A stretch of 64,000 nt of DNA from positions 682,001 to 746,000 of the forward strand of contig NZ_CP140614.1 of the NCBI RefSeq assembly GCF_036556685.1, given 5' to 3'. The first letter of the stretch is position 1. Each line of letters begins with the position of its first letter. A program made the translations under genes and the position numbers. Below, one piece after another: positions 53,465-62,979 of the stretch. Below the pieces are notes generated by a model that searched no databases, had not been told where the DNA came from, and worked only from the letters and a program-made list of their open reading frames with translations. Source of the DNA: Sulfurospirillum sp. 1612. Its GTDB lineage: Bacteria > Campylobacterota > Campylobacteria > Campylobacterales > Sulfurospirillaceae.

Positions 53465-56271
53465 TGATAAAAATATACGGTGCCAAAGAGCACAATCTAA
53501 AAAATATCAATTTAGAAATACCCAAAAATAAACTGGTCGTCATGACCGGACTCAGTGGTAGTGGAAAAAGTACGTTGGCGTTTGATACGCTTTATGCAGA
53601 AGGACAACGACGCTATATTGAGTCGCTCTCTTCATATGCCCGACAATTTTTAGATCGTGTGGGCAAACCTGATATCGATAAAATCGAAGGGTTAACTCCC
53701 GCGATTGCCATCGATCAAAAGACAACCAGTAAAAATCCAAGATCAACAGTCGGGACGATTACTGAGATTTATGATTATTTGCGACTTTTGTATGCCAGAG
53801 TGGGGACACAGTATTGTCATAAATGTGGCAAACCCATATCGCAGATGAGTGGGGCGGATATTATCGAGCAAATCCTCAAATTACCAGAAGATTCCAAGCT
53901 TATCATGATGGCTCCTTTGGTCAATGAAAAAAAAGGTTCTTTTGCAGATTTGATAGAATCCCTGCGTCTGAAAGGGTATGTCAGAGCGATGGTCGATGGC
54001 GTGATGATTCGTCTGGATGAAGATTTTGATTTAAGTAAAACTAAAAAGCACAGTATTAAAGTGGTCATTGACCGTGTGGTTGTGCGAGAAGATAACAGAC
54101 AGAGAATCGCCAGTGATGTTGAAAAAGCACTCAAAGAGAGTTATGGTGAATTGGAAGTTGAAGTGCTGAATTATGAAGCCGTTGGGCTAGATTCCTCCTC
54201 AGTGCATTATAGTGTGCATCGTGCATGTTTTGATTGTAAGATTAGCTTCGATGTGCTTGAGCCGTTGTCTTTTTCTTTTAACTCTCCCAAAGGCGCTTGT
54301 CCGGTTTGTGATGGATTGGGCATTCGTTATACGCTTGATTTAAGCAAGATTATTGATGAAGAGTTGAGTATTGATGAGGGTGCTATCAAGATATTTTATG
54401 GCTTTAACAAAGGGTATTATGCCAAATATCTCAAAGCGTTTTGTGAGGCCAGCAAGATAGATACGAGTGTCCCTTACAATACGTTACCGATGCACCAACA
54501 AAAAGCAATCTTACACGGAGGTGTGGATGAGGCTGTTTTCTTGTGGAAACGTCACAAAATCAAAAAAAGTTTTGATGGTATTATCAAGATTGCGTATAAC
54601 ATGCTCAAAGATGAGAAAGATGTCGCAGAATATATGAGTGAGAAAGTCTGTGATAATTGCTCAGGACACCGCCTAAGACCCGAACATTTGGCCGTAAAAG
54701 TCGGAGGCGAGACAATCGGTACGCTTTTAGACCTACCCATTGACAAATCTTTGCAATTTTTCAATAATGAGAAGAATTTTGAGTATCTAACAGAATCCCA
54801 ACTCATGATTGCCGCACCAATTCTCAAAGAGGTACGCGAACGATTGTACTTTTTATATAATGTAGGATTGGGCTACATCTCTTTGGGGCGTGATGCTAGA
54901 AGTATCAGTGGGGGCGAAGCCCAACGTATTCGTATCGCTTCACAAATAGGAAGTGGGTTGACTGGCGTGATGTATGTTTTGGATGAACCTAGTATCGGAT
55001 TACATGAGCGTGATACATTGAAACTCATCAGCACATTAAGAGATTTACAAAGTAAAGGCAACAGTGTCATTGTCGTAGAACATGATAAAAAGACCATCGA
55101 AGCAGCGGATTACATCGTCGACATTGGTCCTGGTGCTGGAAAATACGGTGGAGAGATTATCTTCAAAGGTACGTATGACGAATTGAAGAAAAGTGACACC
55201 TTAACCGCACAGTATTTAAGTGGAAGAAAAAAAATCGAATACAAAAAAAAGGCATTGAGTGATCAATGGATTGAACTCAAGCATGTCAATGTGAATAATA
55301 TAAAAAACTTAGATGTGAAAATTCCTCTAGGCAATCTTGTCAGTATTACCGGTGTGAGTGGCAGTGGTAAGAGTTCTTTGATTTTGCAAACGCTACTACC
55401 TGTGGCCAAAGAGCTTTTAAATCATGCTAAAAAAGTCAAAAAAATCTCAGGTGTAGAGTGTTTGGGATTGGAACAACTTGATAAAGTAATCTATCTAGAC
55501 CAAAGCCCAATCGGTAGGACTCCAAGAAGCAATCCTGCTACTTATACAGGAGTGATGGATGAGATTCGTACTCTGTTTTCCAAAACAAAAGAAGCACAAC
55601 TCCGTGGCTATAAAATCGGCCGTTTCTCTTTCAATGTCAAAGGTGGTAGATGTGAAAAATGCCAAGGAGAGGGAGAGATTAAAATCGAGATGCACTTTTT
55701 GCCAGATATTTCTGTTAAATGTGATGGATGTGATGGGAAACGCTACAATGCTCAAACTTTAGAGATTTTGTATAAAGGCAAATCGATCGCCGATGTCTTA
55801 GAAATGAGCGTGGAAGAGGCATTTGACTTTTTTAAAGCAATCCCTAAAATCAAGCAAATTCTTAGCACACTGATAGATGTAGGCTTGGGCTATATTACCT
55901 TAGGCCAAAATGCTATCACACTCAGTGGTGGTGAAGCACAAAGGATAAAACTTTCAAAAGAATTGAGTAAAAGAGATACAGGAAATACCCTTTATATTTT
56001 AGATGAACCTACCACGGGCTTGCATTTTGCCGATGTGGATCGCCTGACGAAAGTCTTGCACCATCTCAGAGATTTAGGCAACAGTGTTTTGGTAATTGAG
56101 CATAATATGGATATAATAAAAAATAGTGATTATGTGATTGATATGGGTCCAGAGGGTGGCAATTATGGCGGGAAAATTATCGCTGTGGGCACACCAATGG
56201 AACTGGCCACAAATTATAAAAAAACAAAAAGTTTTACGGGTAAATTTTTAGCACAAGAATTTGATGTTTGA
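53464..56271 (+). CDS. uvrA: Excinuclease ABC subunit A
   Basis: 935 residues. The damage-recognition ATPase of nucleotide excision repair. Two ABC cassettes with Walker A GLSGSGKST (about 30-38) and GVSGSGKSS (about 631-639), ABC signatures SGGEAQR twice, and zinc fingers with CHKCGK, CPVCDG, and the paired CEKCQG and CDGCDG sites. Confidence 0.97.
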   Translation: MIKIYGAKEHNLKNINLEIPKNKLVVMTGLSGSGKSTLAFDTLYAEGQRRYIESLSSYARQFLDRVGKPDIDKIEGLTPAIAIDQKTTSKNPRSTVGTITEIYDYLRLLYARVGTQYCHKCGKPISQMSGADIIEQILKLPEDSKLIMMAPLVNEKKGSFADLIESLRLKGYVRAMVDGVMIRLDEDFDLSKTKKHSIKVVIDRVVVREDNRQRIASDVEKALKESYGELEVEVLNYEAVGLDSSSVHYSVHRACFDCKISFDVLEPLSFSFNSPKGACPVCDGLGIRYTLDLSKIIDEELSIDEGAIKIFYGFNKGYYAKYLKAFCEASKIDTSVPYNTLPMHQQKAILHGGVDEAVFLWKRHKIKKSFDGIIKIAYNMLKDEKDVAEYMSEKVCDNCSGHRLRPEHLAVKVGGETIGTLLDLPIDKSLQFFNNEKNFEYLTESQLMIAAPILKEVRERLYFLYNVGLGYISLGRDARSISGGEAQRIRIASQIGSGLTGVMYVLDEPSIGLHERDTLKLISTLRDLQSKGNSVIVVEHDKKTIEAADYIVDIGPGAGKYGGEIIFKGTYDELKKSDTLTAQYLSGRKKIEYKKKALSDQWIELKHVNVNNIKNLDVKIPLGNLVSITGVSGSGKSSLILQTLLPVAKELLNHAKKVKKISGVECLGLEQLDKVIYLDQSPIGRTPRSNPATYTGVMDEIRTLFSKTKEAQLRGYKIGRFSFNVKGGRCEKCQGEGEIKIEMHFLPDISVKCDGCDGKRYNAQTLEILYKGKSIADVLEMSVEEAFDFFKAIPKIKQILSTLIDVGLGYITLGQNAITLSGGEAQRIKLSKELSKRDTGNTLYILDEPTTGLHFADVDRLTKVLHHLRDLGNSVLVIEHNMDIIKNSDYVIDMGPEGGNYGGKIIAVGTPMELATNYKKTKSFTGKFLAQEFDV

Positions 56272-56292
56272 GATGTATGTTAAGGAGAAAAA

Positions 56293-57093
56293 ATGTTAAA
56301 TGACATTGTAGATAGAATACGCGCATTACCGCCGTTGCCTCGAAGTTTTCAAAAAATCAATGCGATTTGTGATAATCCAGACAGTAGTATCAATGAATTG
56401 GCAAAGGTTATCGAAACCGACCCGATGTTGGTGGCCAATCTACTCAAGATTGCAAACTCTCCTCTTTACAATTTTCGTCGTGAGATTAAAAGTGTCTTGC
56501 AGGCCATATCTCTTTTTGGTATGTCTTCCACACGTTCACTGGTGACGAGTATTTCAGTCAAGAAACTCTTAGGCGTGGATATGGAGCCTTATGGTGTCAC
56601 ACCTGAAGAGTTTGTGGCTATTTCAACCATACAAAGTGCATTGGTCAATAAATGGTACAGTCACATTAACCCAGCCGGTGTGGATGATCTCTTCTTGGCG
56701 GCGTTGCTTCAAGACACGGGCAAAATCATGATTGCTGATGAGGTGGTTAGAAATGATGAGGTGTATCAGTTTAAATCAGAGATTGAGATGAGTCATGATA
56801 TCGCAAGCGTGGAGAAAATGTACGTGGGTGTTACGAGTGCCGAAGTCACAGCAGAGATTTTCAATCATTGGGGATTTAGCGATAAAATGGTCAAAATGAT
56901 TCAATTTTCTGATCATTATGAGGAGGCAGAAGATTTGCAAGAATATGCAAAAATTCTGAAAATACTCAAAACAGCCGTACCAATCAATAGCCCTTTATCA
57001 GAAAATAGTATTAACCGTGCCGTAAAAATATTAGAAAAAGAGACGATGTCCGTAGAACTTTTCTTAGATGCCGTGAAAGAGATAAAAAATTGA
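56293..57093 (+). CDS. HDOD-domain signalling protein
   Basis: 266 residues: an HDOD domain (about 1-200), starting with LPPLPRSFQKI and holding KLANSP-like NLLKIANSPLY and LLQDTGKIM. HDOD domains are relatives of HD phosphohydrolases that usually lack hydrolase activity and act in stress or c-di-GMP-linked signalling. It lies between uvrA and polA, overlapping polA by four bases, so it is co-expressed with DNA repair. Its partner is unknown. Confidence 0.85.
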   Translation: MLNDIVDRIRALPPLPRSFQKINAICDNPDSSINELAKVIETDPMLVANLLKIANSPLYNFRREIKSVLQAISLFGMSSTRSLVTSISVKKLLGVDMEPYGVTPEEFVAISTIQSALVNKWYSHINPAGVDDLFLAALLQDTGKIMIADEVVRNDEVYQFKSEIEMSHDIASVEKMYVGVTSAEVTAEIFNHWGFSDKMVKMIQFSDHYEEAEDLQEYAKILKILKTAVPINSPLSENSINRAVKILEKETMSVELFLDAVKEIKN

Positions 57094-59741
57094 AAACATT
57101 AACCGTCATAGATACATTTGGTTTCTTCTTTAGAAACTATTATGCACTTCCAAATTTGCACAATAAAGAGGGATTTCCGACAGGACTTTTAACCGGTTTT
57201 GCGAATTTTATTTATACGATAAAAAGTGAACTAGAGAGTGATTATATTCTCTTTGCTCTTGATGCTAAAGGAAAAAATTTTAGACATGATATTGACCCCA
57301 ATTACAAAGCCAACCGACCTGAGGCACCTGAGGATCTCAAAAAGCAGTTGCCTGTGGCCATTCATTGGATTGAAAAGATGGGGTTTAAATGTTATAGTGA
57401 GGAAGGCTATGAGGCTGATGATGTCATCGCATCAGCTGTAAAATTTGCCAAGCAAAATGATATACGAGTGCGAATTGTCACTCATGATAAAGATTTGTAT
57501 CAGTTGATTGATGATGATCAAATCACGGTGTATGACCCCACGAAGAAGATTGATATCAATGAAGAAAAATGTTTTGAAAAATTTGGTGTTTATCCAAAAA
57601 GGATTCAAGATTATCTAGCGTTAGTGGGCGATGTTGCCGATAATATACCCGGGGTCAAAGGAATCGGACCAAAGGGTGCTAAAAAGCTCTTTGATCAATT
57701 TGCCACACTGGAAGAGATTTATGAAAATATAGACAAAGTCGCCAATCCGAGATCTCAAAAACTTTTGCTAGAAGGCAAAGAAAATGCGTTTATGAGTAGA
57801 AAGTTGGCAGCCCTTCATCCCCATCTTGATGTCTCAGATCGGTTTGAAACATTTTATTTTCCAGAAGAACAACCTTTGCTCGGAATTGTGGATGAATTAA
57901 AACGCTACGATTTACGCCAGATGCTATCGCGATTAAAGATGCCACAAGAGCCTAAAAAAGAGACGGAGAAGATTCATTTTGAGGCTATATTGCTCGATAC
58001 CAAAGAGAAGCTTTTCTCTGTCATCGATGCGATAGAGTCCCATGCCATCGTAGCGTTTGATACTGAAACCAATTCTCTAGATGCACAACATGCTCACATT
58101 GTAGGATTTTCCTTTTGTGTGCAAGAAGATAAGGCCTATTACGTCCCGATACATCACAACTATTTAGGTGTAGGCGCACAAGTGGCGATGGAGGATGCAA
58201 AAGAGGCAATCAAAAGACTCTTTAGCCACAAAATTGTAGGGCAAAATTTGAAATATGACTTAGCAATCATCGAGAATAATTTTGATTTTGAGGCCTTACC
58301 TATTCATGCGGATACCATGATTATGGCGTGGCTTTTAAATCCTGAAAAAAATGTCGGCTTGGACACGTTGTCTAAGAGATTTTTCGATCATGATATGGTG
58401 AAATTCAAAGACACCGTCAAAAAAGGTGAGACCTTTGCATCGGTTGATATTGAATCGGCTCTTTTGTATGCCAGTGAAGATGCTTGGATGACATTGAAAG
58501 TTTATAATAAGATTCAAGACCTCTTAGAGCCTGAATTGCTCGATTTAGCCAAAGAGTTAGAATTTCCTTTTATCCAAACACTTCTCAAAATGGAGCGCGA
58601 AGGTATTGGTATTGATGTGCGATATTTCAAGGCGCTTTTGGATAACGCACAAATTACAATAGAAACATTAAGACAAAATATTTATCATGATAGTGGTTGT
58701 GAGTTCAATGTCAATTCTGTGCAACAATTGGGCAAGGTATTGTTTGAAGACCTTGGCTTGAGTAGTGGAAAAAAAACAAAAACAGGCTATAGCACGGATG
58801 AAAAAGTGCTCAGTGGTTTGATTGATGCGCATCCAATTATCGCTAAAATCTTAGAATATCGAGAGATTCATAAATTAAAATCAACCTATATTGAACCGTT
58901 GTATAAATTGGGCTTAAAAGAGGAAAATGCCAGGATTCACACCTCGTTTTTACAAACAGGAACGGCCACGGGACGCTTGAGTTCTAAAAATCCGAATTTA
59001 CAAAATATTCCTGTCAAAACCGAACTTGGAAGAGGGGTGCGGCGTGGTTTTGTCTCCAAAAAGGGTTTTAGCTTGATTGGGATTGATTATTCTCAAATTG
59101 AGCTGCGACTGTTGGCGCACTTCAGTGAAGACCCCGCTTTGGTGCATGCTTTTGCCCAAGACAAAGATATTCATTATGAAACAGCGGTGAAAATTTTTGG
59201 TGTGGCTGATGCTAAAGAAAAACGTGGTATTGCCAAGAGTATCAACTTTGGACTTTTATATGGCATGGGGGCTAGAAAATTATCACAAACGATTCATGTC
59301 TCTCAAGCGGATGCAAAACGTTACATTGAAAATTATTTTGCATCTTTTCCTACGGTGAAACAATTTTTGCATCATGTAGCCGAAGAAGCAAAAGAGCGAG
59401 GTTATGCCCAAACCCTACTAAAAAGGCGCCGTTACTTTGATTTTGAAAATGCCAATGCCATGTTGCATGCCACGTATTTAAGAGAGGCGGTTAATACAGT
59501 TTTTCAAGGAAGTGCGGCTGATCTCATCAAGATGGCGATGAATCGCATTGCCGATGTGCTACAAGATGATAATTCAAAATTGTTGCTTCAAATACATGAT
59601 GAATTAATCTTTGAAGTCAGAGATGAAGATGTGCCAGAATTTTCAAAAAAAGCACAAGAGATTATGGAGCATATTTATAAACTCAAAGTGCCGCTAAAAG
59701 TCTCAGTGAAAATAGGAAAAAATTGGGGAGAATTAAAGTGA
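57090..59741 (+). CDS. polA: DNA polymerase I
   Basis: 883 residues. 5' nuclease domain (1-270: DTFGFFFRNYYAL, HDKDLYQLI), 3'-5' exonuclease domain with intact DTET (about 324-327), and polymerase domain with motif A DYSQIELR, motif B KSINFGLLYG and motif C IHDELIFE. The start is TTG 57090, overlapping the HDOD stop; ribosome site GAAAGAGA is weak. Proofreading residues are retained, unlike Taq-type enzymes. Confidence 0.95.
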   Translation: MKTLTVIDTFGFFFRNYYALPNLHNKEGFPTGLLTGFANFIYTIKSELESDYILFALDAKGKNFRHDIDPNYKANRPEAPEDLKKQLPVAIHWIEKMGFKCYSEEGYEADDVIASAVKFAKQNDIRVRIVTHDKDLYQLIDDDQITVYDPTKKIDINEEKCFEKFGVYPKRIQDYLALVGDVADNIPGVKGIGPKGAKKLFDQFATLEEIYENIDKVANPRSQKLLLEGKENAFMSRKLAALHPHLDVSDRFETFYFPEEQPLLGIVDELKRYDLRQMLSRLKMPQEPKKETEKIHFEAILLDTKEKLFSVIDAIESHAIVAFDTETNSLDAQHAHIVGFSFCVQEDKAYYVPIHHNYLGVGAQVAMEDAKEAIKRLFSHKIVGQNLKYDLAIIENNFDFEALPIHADTMIMAWLLNPEKNVGLDTLSKRFFDHDMVKFKDTVKKGETFASVDIESALLYASEDAWMTLKVYNKIQDLLEPELLDLAKELEFPFIQTLLKMEREGIGIDVRYFKALLDNAQITIETLRQNIYHDSGCEFNVNSVQQLGKVLFEDLGLSSGKKTKTGYSTDEKVLSGLIDAHPIIAKILEYREIHKLKSTYIEPLYKLGLKEENARIHTSFLQTGTATGRLSSKNPNLQNIPVKTELGRGVRRGFVSKKGFSLIGIDYSQIELRLLAHFSEDPALVHAFAQDKDIHYETAVKIFGVADAKEKRGIAKSINFGLLYGMGARKLSQTIHVSQADAKRYIENYFASFPTVKQFLHHVAEEAKERGYAQTLLKRRRYFDFENANAMLHATYLREAVNTVFQGSAADLIKMAMNRIADVLQDDNSKLLLQIHDELIFEVRDEDVPEFSKKAQEIMEHIYKLKVPLKVSVKIGKNWGELK

Positions 59742-60236
59742 TGAGAGTTGATCCATCACATATTGCTGGAGGTCATTTTTCTTGACCTCTTTTTTCATCG
59801 CTTCATTGAAGATTTTTTCGACTTCTTTATTATATTTTTCATAAGCAAAATAGGGAAAATGTATCGTCCATGCTTCTTTGATACGCTCTTGTGTCATCTT
59901 GTCTCGGATACACGAATAAAAATATTGATATCCGATAAAAATGGTAGACGTGACGATAGCCGTCCCTAATATTGAAATATGAAAATCGATGCGTTCCACA
60001 AAGGTGTGCAAGAGTAACAATGCGGGTATCAACAACATCAAACAAAAGGATGTGTATAAAATATAGGTATGCTTGATGATAAGACGAAAGCCCAAGATTG
60101 CAGGGTCAACGTGCATTCCTTCATTGTATTGTGCATTAGCGAGTAATAAGTCTTTGAGCCGAACAGGTCGGTTTGATGTTTTAAAAAGGTAGTTTAAAAT
60201 TTTATCTTTGTATTTTGTTTTTTCTATAAATTTCAT
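59733..60236 (-). CDS. Two-helix membrane protein of unknown function
   Basis: 167 residues with two membrane helices (about 56-76 and 87-108) and a charged C-terminal helical part (about 115-165). No recognised family. It converges on polA with a nine-base overlap. It is a single gene. Confidence 0.6.
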   Translation of the reverse strand: MKFIEKTKYKDKILNYLFKTSNRPVRLKDLLLANAQYNEGMHVDPAILGFRLIIKHTYILYTSFCLMLLIPALLLLHTFVERIDFHISILGTAIVTSTIFIGYQYFYSCIRDKMTQERIKEAWTIHFPYFAYEKYNKEVEKIFNEAMKKEVKKNDLQQYVMDQLSSL

Positions 60237-60329
60237 AATGACATCATAGCATAAATTTTTTAATCTTGAGACTTATTTTTGCTATTTTTAGGCCAAGTGA
60301 CTCAAAAATTTTATGAAACAAGCCCTTTG

Positions 60330-60352
60330 AAGACCGCGATAGTTGCGGCCTT
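60330..60352 (-). terminator. Hairpin after the DsbC/G-like gene
   Basis: Eight-bp stem AAGGCCGC / GCGGTCTT (minus strand, one G-U pair) with a seven-base loop. Few U's follow. Confidence 0.35.
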
Positions 60353-60359
60353 GAATATT

Positions 60360-61085
60360 TTACTTGAGAGGTTTTTTTGTCAGAAGACTTACCCAACTGA
60401 TGGCAGTACCATCTTGCGTATATACAGAAGGAGTTCCCTTGACTCCAATCGTCTCTGCAATTTTTTTATAGCGATTCAAAAGGGTTGAAAACTGTTTCAG
60501 CTCAGCTTGTGAGTAGGTCATCGTTTTATAAGCCGTATTACCTAAGGCAATAGAGGCAATGGCTTTGGCTCTTTCTTCACTTGTTTTTTTGCTTAATATA
60601 TAATGGGACATCGCGATGGCATGTTTGTGAAAGGGGAGTGGATACAAAAACACATGCAAGGTGGCATCTTTTTTGAGATTGATTAAGTTCTTCTCAAAAG
60701 TTTGGCAAAACGGACATTCGGGGTCTGTAAATACATAATAATTTTTTGCGCCATTTCCATAAGTATAAGCAGCCTCTTTGGCATATGGTTTCATATCAAC
60801 GGGAAATGAAATACGCTGACCGCTATCATTCATAAAGCCTGCACCAATGACGACGACTTTCATATCTTTGGAGACAAAAAGTGTTGCTTGTGGCATTTTG
60901 GGATGGGTGGCCTTGATGGCATAGGTATCACCAATCGCCTTGATATCTAAGATTTTAAAACCGGCTTTTTTGATAAAGGTAAGATTTTTGATCTCATTTT
61001 GTATTTTCATCGGTAACGTACTACTTGCAAATAACGAACACGTTATCAGCGCACTCGCAACGATACCCAAAATATTTTTTTTCAT
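60360..61085 (-). CDS. DsbC/DsbG-like periplasmic disulfide isomerase
   Basis: 241 residues. A signal peptide (1-21), a DsbC-type N-terminal dimer domain (about 22-100) and a thioredoxin domain with CPFC (Cys124, Cys127) after FTDPE; the cis-proline is in VKGTPSVY. It would isomerise or reduce disulfides in the periplasm. The family's usual partner DsbD is not adjacent. Start 61085 follows AGGAG. Its promoter carries a 16-bp palindrome. Confidence 0.88.
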   Translation of the reverse strand: MKKNILGIVASALITCSLFASSTLPMKIQNEIKNLTFIKKAGFKILDIKAIGDTYAIKATHPKMPQATLFVSKDMKVVVIGAGFMNDSGQRISFPVDMKPYAKEAAYTYGNGAKNYYVFTDPECPFCQTFEKNLINLKKDATLHVFLYPLPFHKHAIAMSHYILSKKTSEERAKAIASIALGNTAYKTMTYSQAELKQFSTLLNRYKKIAETIGVKGTPSVYTQDGTAISWVSLLTKKPLK

Positions 61086-61111
61086 TGATGCTCCTATTGA
61101 GGTTAAATTGT

Positions 61112-61157
61112 TAGTATCATGATACTAGATTATAACAATATACTATAAGAGGTTAAA
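61112..61157 (-). promoter_or_regulatory. Promoter and perfect palindromic operator of the DsbC/G-like gene
   Basis: On the minus strand TTTAAC (61157-61152), 17 bases, TATAAT (61134-61129) form a good promoter. TAGTATCATGATACTA (61112-61127), a perfect 16-bp palindrome, follows at once and covers the expected start point, a classic repressor position. Confidence 0.6.
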
Positions 61158-61192
61158 CAACAAGCAAACCAAACAGTACCGAGCATGGCATC

Positions 61193-62896
61193 TTAGCTTA
61201 AATATTTTTTCTTGGATTCTTTGATTTTTGAGATTTCTACCATAATAAAGCCATCGACGCAATTTGAAAAATTTGGATCGATATTAAAATCATGAAAACA
61301 GACACCGCCATCTTCACATAATTCACTGTATTGTTTATATAAAACCGGAATCGCAATATTCATATTTCTGAGTGTTTGGCGTAAAATTTTCAAATCTTCT
61401 TGATAATTGTTTTTTGTGAAAATATCAATGAGTTCTTTATTTTCTATTGTGGGTTTGTAAGGGTTTGTCGGGGTAACAAAATGCGAATGGGTTCCAAAAT
61501 AGTGGCGATAAAAAGAGATAATTAACTCTTTGGCAACCAAAGGAAGTGAGGCGCTTAAACTCACCGGCCCATACATATATTTTATTTGGGGATTGTTTTT
61601 GAGATACGCACCAATACCATACCAGAGATAATCGAGGGCACGGCTTCCCCAATATTTTGGTTGCACAAAACTTCTTCCCAACTCTATGGCATCTTTGAGA
61701 TAGGGCAAAAAAGAGTCGTTGAAATTAAAAAGCGTGTGCGTATAAAATCCTTCAACACCATATTGCTCCAAGATTTCAGCCCCAATGGCGATGCGATACG
61801 CACCGATAATCTCCAAAGCCTCCTCATCCCAGAGTATGATGTGTTTGTAGTGGGTATCATAGATGTCAACATCACGTTTTTTGTTTACGCCTTCATTGAC
61901 TTTTCTAAAACTGATTTCTCTCAGCCGTCCAATCTCTTTGATGATGGCAGAATCGGCTCGATAATCATACAGATAAATCATCTTTCCATCGGCTGTTTGT
62001 CCTAATATATGGGCCTCTTTTAATTCATGTTTTAAATCTTCTTTTCGCTCACCATGGGCGATGGCATTGTGAGTCTGAAAGAGGAGTCGTTTCTCTTTTT
62101 TGAGTCCATAGAGATGTTTTTTGTATAAATTTGGAAGATAACGCTCTGCCATACCCATAGGAATGATATGTTCGTGAGGAATTATTTTCCCAATTTTTAT
62201 ATTGATATTTTTATGATGTTGTTTAAACATCTCATCAGAGAGTAACAGTGTGGAAAAAGTTTTGTTGAGCAAGGAGAGCGTATAAAAGGTTTTGGAATTT
62301 TTAGCATCAATCAAAATAGGCACGATGGGACTGTTCGTTCTGCTTGCAAATTTCAAAAATCCCTTTTGCCATTTGCCATCTCGTATCCCATAAGGTGAGA
62401 TACGACTGACTTCTCCTGCTGGAAATATGATGATAGCCTCTTCATGATGTAAGGCTTCGTAGATTTTTTTTACTATGGCTTTGGGTTGTTTTCTTTTGAA
62501 ATTGTCGATTTTTATAAAAACGGAGTCTAGGGAATCTACGCCTGCTAAAAAGTCATTGGCGATAATTTTGACGTCTTTTCGAATTTTTCCAAGCAATTTC
62601 AATAAGCACAGGGCATCTAATCCTCCTAGGGGATGATTGGCAATAATGACAACACGACCAACAGAGGGAATATTTTCCAAATCATTGTGCGCATATGAAA
62701 AATCAAATTTGAAGTATTCTAACACCGCTTCTACAAATTCAAACCCTTTTAAATGTTTGTAATCATTGAGAAAATCATTGATTTTATCTTCATGTACAAT
62801 TTTTTGTGCGATTTTAATGAGAGGTTTTTTGATAATGGAAGGTCGTGTCTCTAATTTTGGAAATTTTTTCATAATCTCGTGTGCTACATCTATCAT
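61193..62896 (-). CDS. Bifunctional acyltransferase, OlsF-like (PlsC-type plus GNAT-type)
   Basis: 567 residues. N-terminal PlsC-like acyltransferase with NHPLGGLD (87-94, the HxxxxD catalytic pair) and FPAGEVSR (157-164); C-terminal GNAT-like domain (about 290-540) of the OlsB/hemolysin type, with LGRSFVQPKYWGSRALDYLW. This order is that of OlsF, which makes ornithine lipid by two acyl transfers. No phospholipid-free growth can be claimed. It is a single gene, divergent from ppk2. Confidence 0.8.
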   Translation of the reverse strand: MIDVAHEIMKKFPKLETRPSIIKKPLIKIAQKIVHEDKINDFLNDYKHLKGFEFVEAVLEYFKFDFSYAHNDLENIPSVGRVVIIANHPLGGLDALCLLKLLGKIRKDVKIIANDFLAGVDSLDSVFIKIDNFKRKQPKAIVKKIYEALHHEEAIIIFPAGEVSRISPYGIRDGKWQKGFLKFASRTNSPIVPILIDAKNSKTFYTLSLLNKTFSTLLLSDEMFKQHHKNINIKIGKIIPHEHIIPMGMAERYLPNLYKKHLYGLKKEKRLLFQTHNAIAHGERKEDLKHELKEAHILGQTADGKMIYLYDYRADSAIIKEIGRLREISFRKVNEGVNKKRDVDIYDTHYKHIILWDEEALEIIGAYRIAIGAEILEQYGVEGFYTHTLFNFNDSFLPYLKDAIELGRSFVQPKYWGSRALDYLWYGIGAYLKNNPQIKYMYGPVSLSASLPLVAKELIISFYRHYFGTHSHFVTPTNPYKPTIENKELIDIFTKNNYQEDLKILRQTLRNMNIAIPVLYKQYSELCEDGGVCFHDFNIDPNFSNCVDGFIMVEISKIKESKKKYLS

Positions 62897-62907
62897 CAGA
62901 ACTCCTC

Positions 62908-62935
62908 TTGTGAATCATTTTTTATATGATATAAT
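62908..62935 (+). promoter_or_regulatory. Promoter of ppk2
   Basis: TTGTGA (62908-62913), 16 bases, then TATAAT (62930-62935) with the extended TG at 62927-62928. This is the window's most complete sigma70-type promoter. Confidence 0.6.
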
Positions 62936-62979
62936 AAATCCATAACAAGATGATTACAACTTTAATATGAGGAAATACC

